DNA of 64,000 nucleotides, from NCBI GenBank assembly GCA_029531795.1, contig JAPEIS010000003.1, positions 558,001 to 622,000 on the forward strand. Direction: 5' to 3'. This document shows positions 10,510 to 23,463 of this stretch, one piece after another (position 1 is the first letter of the stretch; each line of letters opens with the position of its first letter). The DNA comes from Sclerotinia nivalis (taxonomy: Eukaryota; Ascomycota; Leotiomycetes; Helotiales; Sclerotiniaceae). Below the pieces are notes generated by a model. It saw only the letters and a program-made list of their open reading frames with translations. It was not told where the DNA came from and ran no database searches. The translations under genes and the position numbers were made by a program.

Positions 10510-11552
10510 ATGTGTAAGTCTCACCCATACATCTCTTCAAAATCCCAAACTCACTTGTCTCTAGCAAACAATTACGCATACCAAAATAATTATTCAACCA
10601 CCACTTACGGCGCACAAGGCGGGGCTGATGGCGGCGGATTTGTTCAAGGAGGATATGGTGGATCGCAGGGAGGAAGTCAAGATAGTCCTGGAGGAACAAA
10701 GGTACAATTGGCCGCTCATGAAGTTTATTGGGCTATACTGATGAGATGTCTAGACATATGGCAAAGATACTTTGCGACCGGTAACCATCAAGCAAATCCT
10801 CGATGCCGTGCAGCCACATCCTGATGCAGATTTCAAAATTGATGGATCGGAAGTAACTCAAGTAGGCGCGCCTCTTTCTCTCATACTCTTTTGCATTGTT
10901 ATCCTTTATAGTGAATCAAACACACTAACTTCGTATACCACAGCTCTCATTCGTCGGCCAAGTCCACTCCATCTCCACGCAAGCTACAAACAATACCTAC
11001 AAAGTTGACGATGGCACCGGCCTCATCGAAGTAAAACAATGGATCGACAACGACGCCGAGCCCGATAACGCAAAACCTGTTCCGCAAGAAGGTCAATATA
11101 TACACGTATGGGGTCGTCTCAAATCATTCCACGATAAACGTCATGTAGGAGCTCATATTATCCGACCCGTCACCGACATGAACGAAGTCACATTCCACGG
11201 ATTAGAAGCTACATTGGTACATTTACATTTCACACGGGGTCCTATTCCCACCGCAGGTGCGATGAAGACAGAGAGCGGTGATGGAATGTTTGTTGATTCA
11301 TATGGTGGCAATAATGTCAGCACAGCTACTGGTGGTAGAGTATTAGCCGCGCATGTAACGCCTAACTCGAGAGCGGTATTCAATTTATTACAATCAGAGC
11401 CTCAAAACAACGAGGGTCTCAATGTAAATATAATTGCAACCAAGCTTGGTATGCCAGTTGCAGAGGTCTATAAATGTGGAGATCAGTTATTAGCGGAGGG
11501 TTGCATCTATACAACGGTCGACGATGAGACATGGGCTATATTGGAGTACTAG
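10510..11552 (+). CDS. RFA2: Replication protein A 32-kDa subunit
   Basis: Four exons (10510-10513, 10565-10701, 10754-10861, 10944-11552) give 285 residues, close to the 270-275 of yeast and human RPA2. RPA is the heterotrimeric ssDNA-binding complex of replication, repair and checkpoint signalling. The Gly/Ser/Gln-rich N-terminus matches the phospho-regulated tail of the family. LRPVTIKQILDAV starts the OB fold (about residues 55-180), which includes FVGQVHSI and GLIEVKQWID. A winged-helix domain closes the protein, with NEGLNVNIIATKLG and VDDETWAILEY. The first coding exon is just ATG plus T; the Ser-2 codon is split by a 51-nt intron. All junctions keep frame. The closest alternative, another OB-fold protein, is unlikely given both domains. 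Confidence 0.95.
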
Positions 11553-11897
11553 GGGATGGGCAGATCAAAGCATAATTGGCGTTGCAGGATGGGATTATGG
11601 CATTTGCACAAATGCAATGGCTGCATATGGATGATGTATGAGCTTATGAGAAAATATACCAGATGAGATTGCAAGATTGCTAAAGCTAAAGACTAATGGT
11701 GAAATCGCTATATCATCCAATATTCGAGGGATAACATCCCAGATTAAAGCCTCTTTGATCTCGAAAACGGAACTTTGTTCGTACTAAAAGCACTAATTGC
11801 CGGCTCCAATAAAAGCCCGAAATATTGAGAATAATTCCGAAACTTCAAAAATGTCAATTTCATAAGAAAATCCAATACTCAAAGCGAAGTTACCAGA
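11553..11897. other. Convergent 3' intergenic spacer
   Basis: AT-rich spacer between the ends of RFA2 (plus) and the GNAT gene (minus), with several AATAAA-like and TTTTGT stretches that could serve as 3' ends. No coding signal. Confidence 0.4.
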
Positions 11898-12723
11898 TCA
11901 CTCAATCATCCTAATCTCCACATCCTCCTTTCCGTTGGAGCTCTCCCCGGCAAACCTCGGCTCTCTAACCATAATCTGCATCTTAACAGGCTTGATGCCC
12001 CTCTCCATCAAAATATCCGTCTTCCACTCAAAACCCAGCTTGCGGTAATAGCTCAAATTGATCTCGGCGCTCGACTCTAGATACGTAGGACGATTTTCGC
12101 GGTCCGCTCGATCAGTCATATGCTGAATTAATTTCTTCGCGTATCCTTTTCCTCTGGCGCTGGGTTTACTGCCGAGATAGACGAGGTAGTAAAAGTTGTT
12201 GTTGCGCTCGCCCATGACATGGTCGATGGTGTGGTGAAGGAGGGGCATGAATTCATCGTAGAAACGTTTTCGGCCTTCGGCGGAGAGTTTGAAGTAGAGT
12301 TTCCAGAGGCCGCTACGGAAAAAGGTAAGCCAGTCGTCCATGTCTTGACCGGGGGGCATCCTGTTAATTTTGTTAGTTTGTCATTCCTAAGAGTTTGGAT
12401 GGTGGTTGGGCGTACCATAGAGCGACTGCATCATAGTTTGGACCAATGGTCGTCGCTATGCCTTTGTAGCAATGGGCAGCGGTCATGTACTTGAGAATAT
12501 CGCAATGAAGTTTCCATTTGTATTTCTCGGAATAAGAACTCAAGTCGTCAGTATCAATGAAGTACCTTGCTACTTCGTCTGTAGCGAAAGCTTCAGCGAG
12601 ACACTGAGCCGCTCCCTCGTACTCAGAGATACCTACTACACGGACCTCCTCCGTCGTAGCCGGAGAAAGGCTGCGCTTCTTCTCAAGAATTAGTGTCGAA
12701 TTATTATTAATAACATGCGCCAT
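11898..12723 (-). CDS. GNAT-family N-acetyltransferase
   Basis: Two exons (12723-12416, 12360-11898) give 256 residues. GNAT enzymes move an acetyl group from acetyl-CoA to an amine; the acceptor is unknown. The core is in the second half: YYLVYLGSKPSARGKGYAKKL contains the R/Q-x-x-G-x-G/A acetyl-CoA loop (RGKGYA), followed by LESSAEINLSYYRKLGF, the usual beta5-alpha4 end of the fold. The intron (55 nt, GTACGC...AACAG, branch ACTAAC) rebuilds a Trp codon to give ALWMPPG, a junction common in fungal members. No signal peptide or membrane segment is visible. It converges on RFA2. Confidence 0.85.
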
Positions 12724-14064
12724 AATTGCGGTTTATTGATAAAATCTCTTGAGATATTGGGGTAATTCTGCAAGTATAGTATGTTAACATGGCAAACTCG
12801 GAGCACCCGGGAAGATCGAAAACGAACAAGAATCCGGTTTATTAGCTGGCCTATTTAAATCGCCTGTATGGACTATCGAGAGCTGAGTTCTCGACACCGT
12901 TATGTATCGAGATGGGAAACGTAGACAATTGAGACTTTGGCGGAAATCAACCGACATCAATGTAGATGTATTTCAAACACGGGGTACTCTTCAACTAAGG
13001 AGATATATGATTCTTGAAGAATCACGTTTCACCTGCAGGTAAGATAGTTGTTGGCTGTTGCTTGTGCAGTGATGGAATCTTGAGGCGGGCAGGTATTGTC
13101 CTTGCTAGATCAAGGGGCACTGGTTGATACGAGATGAATTGAGAGGAATTGAGATTGTGATTGTGTTTATTTGGCGTTCATTGATTTATGTTAAAGAAAA
13201 CCTGTGATTGCAATCTTCTGCAGAGTTTAGTGAATTGGAATTAAGGAATTCGGGAAAAGGCGATTGGGTCGGGGTTTATGTAGTGACGACGGTAGACGTA
13301 CAATGATAACCATGCCATGGTAAAACAGTTGCGTAACCCCACTTGTATTGCTAGCACGAGGTAAGCCCGCAGGCTCAGCGCGACCAACGAGGTTAAGTTT
13401 GGTGAAGGCATTTAATGCCAATGTAAGCTGCCGCATATTTTTTGGGAATTCCATAAGCCGATTGGATTGATTGCAACTTTGTGAATTGATGTCAACCTTA
13501 AAAGAACCAATACCTGAATACTTTACTTGTCAAGTTTGACAGGGGCCGCCATGTGCAATCATCTGGTCCCAAAGCGTCTGTGGCTGGACCTCCTAAATCT
13601 GGTTAGATATCGGAGTGGCCTTTGAGGGTTCAGAGGTCCGGTCCACCGACTTTGATGTTAGCTTTCCCCACTTCACTAGAGGGAGATAAGATGAAAGTGT
13701 GAATGGCGAGATAAAGAGTTATGAAAGATAGCATTAGATCAAGAAAATAACCATAATCAAAAGCAGTGTAGAGATAGAAAAGAAATTGGTAACAACATGC
13801 ACATAAGAGCATGTTTGTGTTGCATATTTTTGAGTACCAAAAGTTCAATTGGAAGGAAAGATGCTCGGAATTGGCCCGCGTTGATCGTACTGGATGATAT
13901 TAATTAGGCGTAATAAAGTGATTCGCTTTTCTGTTGGGTATCAACTTTGGTATCGCAGCAAACCTCAATGCCAATATGCAATATGCATTGGCGAGACTCT
14001 CAGCATCTCAATAACTCCTCCATGACTCATCAATCCATTCCGCTCCCCCTCTGGAAAATCGTCC
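12724..14064. other. Intergenic, 1.3 kb, no supported gene
   Basis: Upstream DNA of the GNAT gene and downstream DNA of IDI1. Short open frames at 13227-13454 and 13630-13848 have no recognisable product and no splice context. Confidence 0.4.
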
Positions 14065-14942
<878 letters not shown>

Positions 14943-15316
14943 CGTAAAAGAGGGTGGGTGGTAGTCTTGTCCTAAAGGATTGGATTTATTCAGAAATGGC
15001 TCAAAAGGATATGGGATAGGGACAAAATGCCTCAAATAATTAAATTGCGGGTGCTAGTCCCGCGTGAATTGGCATTGGCAATAAAGGTTAATAACAAGTT
15101 GGCGGGGAAAATTACTAGGTAGTGTTAATGGTTCCAGCTGTTTCAAATTGCCACCTCAGGCATCATGGAGGGGCAGAAAAAAAAAGTTTGGTTCCATTAT
15201 GAATTAATTTTTATTTTTGGTTCGGTCCAAGAAATCCGTAGATATATCGTACATAATCTTATTTTTTTCATTTTTCAACACAATTCATACAACTCTACCC
15301 TTAATCAACCTTCAAT
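14943..15316. promoter_or_regulatory. Shared divergent promoter of IDI1 and SYO1
   Basis: 374 bp separate the two start codons. The stretch has an A-run near 15180 and pyrimidine-rich DNA before the SYO1 ATG. I can name no specific factor site. Confidence 0.45.
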
Positions 15317-17372
15317 ATGGGAAAAGCTTCTAGGAATAGGACGAAGCATCGCGCTGATCCTACAGCAAAAACTATTAAACCTCCCACCGATCCAGAGCTT
15401 GCAGCGATTCGAGTTAACAAAATTCTGCCAATTCTCCAAGATTTACAAAGTGCAGATCAATCAAAGAGATCAACTGCTGCAACTGCCATTGCGAACCTCG
15501 TTGACGATACAAAATGTCGAAAGTTATTCTTGAGAGAGCAAATTGTTCGTATACTATTCGAACAAACCCTTACAGACTCAAGCATGGAAAGTAGAATCGC
15601 AGGATGGGGGATAATGAGGAATTTGGCATTGGAAGAGGAAGCGGACTTCTGTGTTCATTTATACAGACAGGATATATTGACTGCAATTGAAGGAGCTGTG
15701 AAATCGGTAAGGAGCTATAGTTACCACAGTCTTTCACTAAATATTCTAACAAAAGTAGATCATTGAAACGATCGACTCAAAAGACATTCCGTTATCGAAA
15801 CTCCCAAAACCTCAACAAGATCTCCTATGGAATCTTACAAGTTCTGTAATAACACTTTTGACCTCTCTATCCGAAGCAGATATCGAAATTGTCGAAGCTA
15901 TTTCTAAAATATCTACAATTGTCAACTTTCTGTTCGGATTATTGTCGCTCGATACTACCCCGTTGGAAATTAACAACGAAGCACTATCATGTTTGGCAGC
16001 TTTAACGGAAGACAACAAAACCTTGGTCGAATTTATCACGGAGCAAAATGATTGGTTTAAGCTACTTATGCGACTGAAGAACTCTGGTGGATTCAAGGGT
16101 GTTGCTACTTGTGGGGTGCTTCACAATATTTTTACTGTCATGAACTGGGCTGATGACAATACTCCCATGGACGGTGCCTCAGATGCTATTCTTCTTCCTA
16201 CCTTGATCGAGTCGATGCAACAAGCACAACAGACGAATAGCACCAATGGTACAAACGGTCACACGACACATTCTAGTCCAGAACGAGTGTTGCAAATGGC
16301 CTTAGAAATTACCGCATCGATTGCGACTAGCCTTCAAGAAGCCCTTGAACTCGGCAATGGAAAGGAGGAGGTGTTTGAAGGATTCGGAGATGATGAGGAA
16401 GTGGATGAAGATCAGATGGTTGACGGCGATGCGGATCTGTCTGAAGGCGACTTGAGTGATGGAGAGAACGAAATGACACAAGAAGATATCGAGGCCGACA
16501 TGGATATGGTCCTGGGAGATGATTCGGAAGAAGAGGAGACATCTAATGATCAGGACACACTCCATCAGCTTATCCAGATCGCTTGTCCTGTCGTTATAGC
16601 ACTTGCACAGCCGTCCGAGGATTCAAAAATGGAGGATGATGCAGTACAAACCCCTGCCTTGGCAGCTCTGAACAATATTGCATGGACCGTCTCATCAATT
16701 GACTTTTCCAAAAGTCATCTCGGTAGTCTGCAGAAGGCATGGGCTAGCCTTGCCCAACGTATATGGGATGAAGTGGTATGTCGCGTACTTGCGTCCAATA
16801 CGGCGAACATTGAATTGGCTGCTTCTATTACAAGCATTGCCTGGGCTGTTTGCAAGAGTGTTCAAGGTCGTGTTCAGATACGAGCGGATGAGCACAGAAA
16901 GTTTATGGCTCTCTACCATGCTTCAAAAGGCTTTGAAACTCCAACCGATTCCAAGACTGGCAAGACAGATGCAACAGATCTTGACGACTCAGCTTTCCAG
17001 TCTTTAGGTGTCAAATGTATCGGTGTACTAGGTAGTCTCGCCCTCGAGCCTGCACCCACCGAACTTAATCGAGAAATTGGCGTCTTCCTCGTCACTCTCC
17101 TTGCTGGTGTTCCCGAAACGCCTGCGGCGCACGCAGTAGAAGCACTTAACGAAATCTTTGACATTTATGCGGATAAAAGTTATTCATTTGACCAGTCGGT
17201 TTTCTGGGGAAATGGTTTTGACAAACATCTAGAGGAAACTTTACCTAAATGTAAAAAGATGGCCAAAACGATCGACAAGAGAAAGTCTCCGGAACTACGT
17301 TCGAGAGTTGATGAAGCAGTATTGAATTTAGCGAGATTCTTGAAGTACAAGAGAACAGAAAAGTCAAGCTAG
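15317..17372 (+). CDS. SYO1: Symportin-1 (Syo1), ARM/HEAT-repeat ribosomal-protein import chaperone
   Basis: Two exons (15317-15706, 15759-17372) give 667 residues. Syo1 co-imports uL18 (L5) and uL5 (L11) for 5S RNP assembly through the transportin Kap104. The N-terminus is basic (MGKASRNRTKHR), as in the nuclear-targeting tail of the family. ARM-type helical repeats follow, e.g. RSTAATAIANLV and ALSCLAALTED. A long acidic loop (about residues 315-375, many Asp/Glu) interrupts the repeats at the place known for Syo1, then repeats resume to a basic end, LKYKRTEKSS. The intron (GTAAGG...AGTAG) is in phase 0. Its divergent neighbour is IDI1. Length is close to Chaetomium Syo1 (about 675). Confidence 0.88.
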
Positions 17373-18553
17373 GGTATAGAAGTCGAGATATGAGAGCCAG
17401 GATATTCATGTTATTCACATACAGGCTTTGTTTCCATAAGTAAGATAGATTAATTCGAGAATAACACAAGTCACCATTATTCAATTTCTTCGAGTTGTTT
17501 GGTTCCATGAGACAGGGTTTAGTATACAACAACGTACGATTTTCCTCGTTTCTTCAATCAGGGAAATCCGATTTTGATTTTGACGTTAAAAATTCATTAG
17601 TGAGTCATCTGCATATTAAGAAGCCGGAATTGAGGCACATTAATGAGGAAACGAATTAGGCACAGGGCTTTCTCAGTCAACATTCTGTGGGCGGGCTGTG
17701 CAGTAATGCACCATTTCCGTTCACTCCACCTGGCCTGCCATCTCGGCATTCTTACAACTTCGCACTGTACCAACACGTCCATGGACCATGGAAATTTCTT
17801 TCTCAACTCACATCTCAATAATACTAATTATCGAAATAGGAATATGCTCATTGCATGGTATCCCGAAGATGCGCCTCATTCGGCGGCTCAGCAAATCCCA
17901 TCTCACCCCTGTCAGAATGGGGGCCAAAGTTGAAGAATACACAATAACAACATAATCACCCACAATCATCAATCTCCACCAAGCCACTGTCAGCCTCACG
18001 ATGGGTAGAAGATCGAAGCCCTTGTGTGATGCTTGGCTTAAATGTGATCAGCCACATTTAGTCCCGTGTAAGAAATCCTCAAGACTCCGTCGTTCTACAT
18101 AGGATTTCCCAACTTCCCAGCCTGGGTGGCAAATACGGTAATTGTTGGAGATGAATATGTGATGAAATTTCTATGTGATGAAACGAGAAAGCAACGGGTA
18201 AAAGGCATATTGAGCCCGAGCAAGCCTAACGCTGTCCCTGTCCGGCTGGACTGAACACAATATGACGGCACCAGGTCCAACATGCATATGGGAAATACGT
18301 TCCGATTTATCGGTAAACAGGGGCGTTGCATTGTTGGTGGTAGGGCGATGCTGTGTGTTGAGCATTTTTTCAACCGGTTCTCTCCTAGGTGTGGAAAAAT
18401 GTTGTGTGAAGAATTATGCCGTATATGTATATATGTATTAGTTGCTAGTCTAAGTATAAGTAAGATCGTTTTCTCGCCTATTGGAATCTATACTTTCTTG
18501 TCTTGTGTTTCAGTAGCTGAGCATTCGAGGTACTTGAATACGTATATACATAC
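17373..18553. other. Intergenic, about 1.2 kb, no supported gene
   Basis: No coding structure on either strand that I trust. Several overlapping short frames around 17600-18400 have no domain, start or splice support. Confidence 0.4.
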
Positions 18554-19678
18554 ATGCGTTTACGAAGCGGATCACATTTGCGAGGTAGCGACTCTAGCGA
18601 GCGAGAGAGTCGGAGCCAGGCTGCTGGTCGTGCAAGTCAAAGTATGGAAGCACACAATGTTACAGACTTTGGTTCGAATCGCGCCGATGTTGGTTCATCG
18701 AGCCGGAGGTTAGTTGTGTGCTTTCTTTTTGTGATTTGGTTATTAGGGGATAATAAGCTGATTGATGCATTGTGAAGTAGTGGATCTTCACCTCGATCTC
18801 AAAATCAAACTTCCCACACTTCGAACGGAGAGGCTACGCAGCTTATTGTTCCATCTAGTCAATACGAAGGGCCTCAAGAAACCCATTACTCAACAATAAC
18901 ATCATCACCTTATACCCAAAGACCTTACTCAGCACCGCCATCATCTTCTCGTCAAGCTTTTTACTCCGAGTCCTCAGTTCCTGCGTCATATCCTCTCACA
19001 TCCTCTCAACAACCTTATACGACTACATCACCACCTGAATCTACATACCCCTCCTATATAGAACCCTATACGACTACATTCCAGCCTGAGTCTATACACT
19101 CTCACACCTCTACCTCTTACCCTGATCCTCCACCACCAGCAGTCCCTACACCTCCGCCGCTTCCATCGCACTATACTCCCTACCATCCTTCCCAATCTGA
19201 TCACCAAACTCTCCCACGAAGCCACGCAACTCAATTCCAGCAGTTTCCTCTCGCTGTCTCTCATCCCCATATCAACACTACGACCAACTTACCAATTCTC
19301 TCCATCCCTATCCCTCAAATCCAAATCCAACATCACCACCACCACCAACAACAACAACAACAACAACAACAACAACCAGAAGAGCCAGGCCCCTGGTCCC
19401 CTCTCTCCCCCCATGAATCCCGCAAACGCCGCACTTCAGAAACTTTAAGTACTGCGGCGTTGGGTTTAGGCGGTACGGATTTGGATTGGGGATATAAGGA
19501 TAAGATGAGACAGGAGCTCGATTCTCTGGAAATGGAGAGTAGGAAGAAAAGGAAAAGGGGTGAAAGGGGATGGGAAACTGGGAATGAGGGAGGAAGAGAT
19601 GAGGATGATGATGACGATGAGGATAAGCGGGCGTTGGTGGGTATGAATCTTCACGGTAACCATGATTCTAGATCTTAA
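18554..19678 (+). CDS. Ser/Pro/Gln-rich low-complexity protein, function unknown
   Basis: Two exons (18554-18708, 18781-19678) give 350 residues. The intron (GTTAGT...AGTAG, branch GCTGAT) joins SSSRS to GSSPRSQNQ in frame. Exon 2 stays open for about 300 codons, although its first ATG is far downstream, which argues for the splice. Order of segments: a basic Ser/Arg N-terminus (MRLRSGSHLRGSDSS), a long Ser/Thr/Pro/Tyr/Gln-rich middle with repeated YTTTSPPES and PYTTTFQPES motifs, a His5-Gln10 run, then a charged C-terminus with SRKRR and a KKRKRGERG nuclear-signal-like cluster followed by DDDDDEDK. No folded domain is visible. It could be a transcription or RNA-binding regulator, but that is only suggested by composition. 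Confidence 0.65.
19331..19375 (+). repeat. Coding CAC/CAA trinucleotide run
   Basis: One CAT and four CAC codons followed by ten pure CAA codons, encoding His5-Gln10 in the S/P/Q-rich protein. The pure CAA run is likely to vary in length between strains. Confidence 0.9.
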
Positions 19679-20435
19679 CAGGAAGAATTTAGTCGATTAA
19701 CTACAATCTTCCCCATTTTACACCCCCACAGACTCAAGCACGCGGTTAGATAACGATGCGGCCAGACCAGCGACATTTCTGCGGAATTTTTATAAATTTT
19801 TCTTATGAGGTCAATTGTATGTTGTGGTTGCTGTTTTGTGTTGTGTTGTGCAATAGTTAAGGTTATTTTCCAAGGTTATTTTTGTCTAAGGCTATTAGTT
19901 TTTTATTTGTTTTGATAAATTTTGTTAGTATGTAGTGCAATTGCTTTAAAATAAATGGAAGAAATAGGATGAAGATTCATGTTTATATATATCTATGTGA
20001 TTTAGATGATAGATATACTTGATCGTTCAAAGAGCGGCGGCCAGTCTCTTATCCCGCCTGTTGGGATGAATGAGAAGGTCTAATGTTCAAGTCAATTTTG
20101 TACTATCAGAACGACGTTCAACCATCGATATCATAGTGTAAAAATGCGGTGTTGACAGCTAGCTAATTCCATCCTGGAAACTGCTGTATTACGAATTCCA
20201 CGAACCGCTCGCTTATTGTAGTACAAGCTTTTCACACGGCTGCCCGCTGGACTGCATGGCGCCCTTAATGAGGATGCAAATCCTTCTGCCATCATTGACG
20301 CCCAAATGACCAAACCATCATGTCACATTCATGCATATATATATCTATAGTCCGAGAGCCTCATCAAGTAGTACAACAGGGCGGAGAATACCCATCTCAT
20401 ATTCCTCAACACAATACACGGCAGACGCCATATTA
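19679..20435. other. Convergent 3' intergenic spacer
   Basis: AT-rich DNA between the ends of the S/P/Q-rich gene (plus) and DBP10 (minus). TG/TT-rich from 19820 to 19940 with TATATATA near 19985 and 20335. No gene seen. Confidence 0.4.
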
Positions 20436-23250
20436 CTAATATTTACCTTTCTTTGAAGGTCTCGCATTCTTTGCCTTTTTTCTCTCCTGCAACTTCCTAT
20501 CCTTTCGAATATCTTCCGTACTTTTAATTTCCGATTTTCCACTTCCATCCTTAAACGAACCAATTCTCTTTTCCTTTGCTTCGGCAACCCTCTTCTTTCT
20601 CACATGGTAGTCATCCCGATATTTATCGGCTTCCTTTGGCGCCCTTTCTTGCTTATGCTTATATCGTGTTCCGAAACCTCGTCCTACCCCACCAGCACTT
20701 GCAGGGCCCTCACGTTCTGCTTCACCAGTTCGTGGCATGCGATCGACCTTGTGTGCTTTGCGCCATCTGTCAAATCGACCACTTTGGAAACTTGCTGCAA
20801 TCTTTTGACCGCTCTCTCCACGAATGTATTTGGTTCCTTTAGATCCGTCTTCGTCGTTGGCTCGAGCAACATATTTGCTGTTCTTTTTATCCCATCTCAT
20901 GCCCTTTGCCCTGGAAGGCTCGGCAAAGGATTTCGCCCCGTCATCATTAGTAAGATCCATGGTTACACCCCTGGCTGCCTCAACGAAATTTGAATTTTGA
21001 GATGCTGTGTTATATGAACCAGAATGAACGCCGTATCCGCGTTCTTCTGCTGTGTTGATAGTTTTTGGTGTGTATGACATGAAGTTTTCGGAGTCTTTCC
21101 AGGATAGTGTTCGACCTTTGCCTTTTTGCGCTGCTTTCGAGAAGGTAACTTCAAGCTCACCGTCAGATGCTTCGGCCATATCGTCATCTCCTCCAGTGAC
21201 TGTGACCTCAAGATCGTCATTATCATCATCATTTTCCTCCGCTGGAGAGTCATAGTTATCTTCTTCTTCTGCTGCGGCGGCAGCCTTTTCGTCTTCCTCC
21301 TTCTGTCTTCGTGGAATGATCTTCTCCCTTCGATGTCGCATAATTTCGGCAGCCTCGCTGTGAGCGGCTTTCCCCTTTTGCCCGATCTCAAAGACAGTCT
21401 CATTGGGCCGGAAACCACTAATTTTTGCGAGCATCTCTAATCGAGCTTGTTCAGCACCATTAGTAACATCCTTGAAAAGTGGATGTAACTCCATCCATCC
21501 TTTTGATGCTACGACTTCTTTGGCTCTCTTCGCACTCTCGCTGGATGCCGAGTTACGAGTTTTGACGTAAAGTTTTTCTCCTTTGCCCGCTACGTTTCGA
21601 AGGGCAGTAAGGTCATCGTCGTCATATAAAAGTTTCGTAATCCATTCTGATTTGCTTTCTATCTCATTCCTTTGTAAAGCTCCAACAATTACATCTTCAG
21701 CATAGTTCGGCGAGTCACCACAATCGCGTCCGAGAAGTAATCTCCTTCCAAGAAATAGATGTAGATCAAGAAGATATGGCGCATCAGTATCTCTAACCAA
21801 ACTGTAACTCCAACCCCGTTGACCAGCTCTTGCGGTACGACCAACTCGATGAACAAAAACTTTAGGTTGCGGTGGAAAGTCATAATTAATGACATTTGCT
21901 AATACAGGAATATCAATACCTCTAGCAGCGACATCGGTAACTACTAATATATTTGATTTTCCAGTACGGAAATCTTCAACTTGGATATTTCTAGCGGTTT
22001 GATCAAGCGAACCATAAGCATGAGAAACAGCGAATCCAGACATACGTAGGAGAGAAGCGAGATAGTCGACATGATGCTTAGTAGCTGCGAATATGATAGT
22101 CGAATGCTCTGTAGGCTTTAATTTCTTAGTTGGTCCATCAGGACCTCTCTTGCGCTTTTTGCTAAAGTTATCTGTTGCATTCAGTGCATTCTCTGGTAAG
22201 CCGGTAGGCATTTTGACCAAATCTTGAAGGATATGCAATAAAGCACCTTCTTTTTCGGCACCCTTAACACTGAAAAATGCGCTCTGGAGATCGGGGGAAA
22301 CTTTGCTTTCTGCATCGAGACGAACCAAACTTGGCTCTTGAAGACCAGCTCTGGCGAATTCTACCAAAGACTTTGGTAAGGTCGCCGAGAATAACAAAGT
22401 CTGTCTCGAGATTGGCAACGCGTGAAGAATTTCGCCAAGTTGAGCAGCAAATCCCATCTCGAATAGACGATCGGCTTCATCAAAAACAACATATTTCATC
22501 GATGATAAGTCCAAAGACATTTCCACCTTCAAATGTAAAAATCGACCAGGTGTAGCAATAACAATATCAGGATTGGCGGCCATAAATCCGAATTGTTCTT
22601 CGAGACTATCACCTCCAACAAGTAGAACACATTTAAGGTCAGTTCCTCGCCCGAATTCCTTGACAACCTTCAATGTTTGCAATGCCAATTCTCGAGATGG
22701 CGACATAATCAAAGCTCTTGCACCAACACGTACACTATGAGCTCTCAATTTTTCAATCATTGGAATGACGAAGGCAGCAGTTTTTCCGGAACCAGTTCTA
22801 GCCATACCAACAACATCTTGATTATCGAGGACTAAAGGTATCGTTTTTCGCTGAATTGGTGTAGGTACATTAAATCCTTTTCTACTAATTGCCTTTAACA
22901 AATGAGGGTTCAATCCTGGACTGAGAATTAGCATAGTTGCGCAGAAAACCAACAGGGGAGAATATCATACCCATTGCTTGAAATCCACCACCCTTCTTGA
23001 CACTCTGCCCTTTTAAATTTGACGCTTTCCGGTTCGCAGCTGCTTGCTGTGCCGATATGAAAGCTCCATCTCCATCTCCATCACTCTCAAGCCCCAAGTC
23101 CAGTATACCATTAGCATCCAAAGGTTCTACATTTTTAGTAGTTGTGTTTCCGAAATCGTCGTCGTCTCCATCTATATCGTCATTGAAGAGGGATTTTGTG
23201 ATATCAAAATCGTTCTCTGAAAGCGCGGGGGATGCTGCACGACGAGGCAT
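20436..23250 (-). CDS. DBP10: ATP-dependent RNA helicase Dbp10
   Basis: Two exons (23250-22971, 22915-20436) give 919 residues, as expected for Dbp10 (about 930-995). This nucleolar DEAD-box helicase acts in 60S subunit maturation. The N-terminus is acidic ([11 protein letters not shown]). The helicase core carries the Q motif ([11 protein letters not shown]), Walker [19 protein letters not shown] in [16 protein letters not shown] in [11 protein letters not shown], and motif [15 protein letters not shown]. The C-terminal part is acidic and then strongly basic, with the DBP10CT-like segment ending RPSKKGKY. The 55-nt intron ends at TCCAG, giving QAMGLNPHLL; the nearer CTCAG acceptor would break the frame. 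It is head-to-head with DBP4. Confidence 0.95.
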
Positions 23251-23463
23251 TTTGATTGTGGTAATTTTCCACAGCACGCGCAAATTAGCAGCATTCAGAG
23301 CATTGAAGATATCCAAAATCTTATCAGTTCAACTTTTTTTCTGATATGGCTCGTGCGTCAACTCACCGCCTTCGTTAGCGCAGAACCTTAAATTTTGAAG
23401 GCAGATTAGAAAAATGTATGTGAAATATTTTGCGATCAATTGACATTGTACGGATTTGAAAAC
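23251..23463. promoter_or_regulatory. Shared promoter of DBP10 and DBP4
   Basis: Only 213 bp lie between the two divergent ATGs, both for nucleolar DEAD-box helicases. It contains AAATTTT around 23390, resembling the core of the yeast RRPE element of ribosome-biogenesis genes; I see no clear PAC (GATGAG) box. Co-regulation is inferred. Confidence 0.5.

Noticed and set aside
20963..21440. Large antisense frames within DBP10
   Set aside because: They mirror the acidic/basic low-complexity codons of DBP10 on the other strands; the helicase frame is certain.
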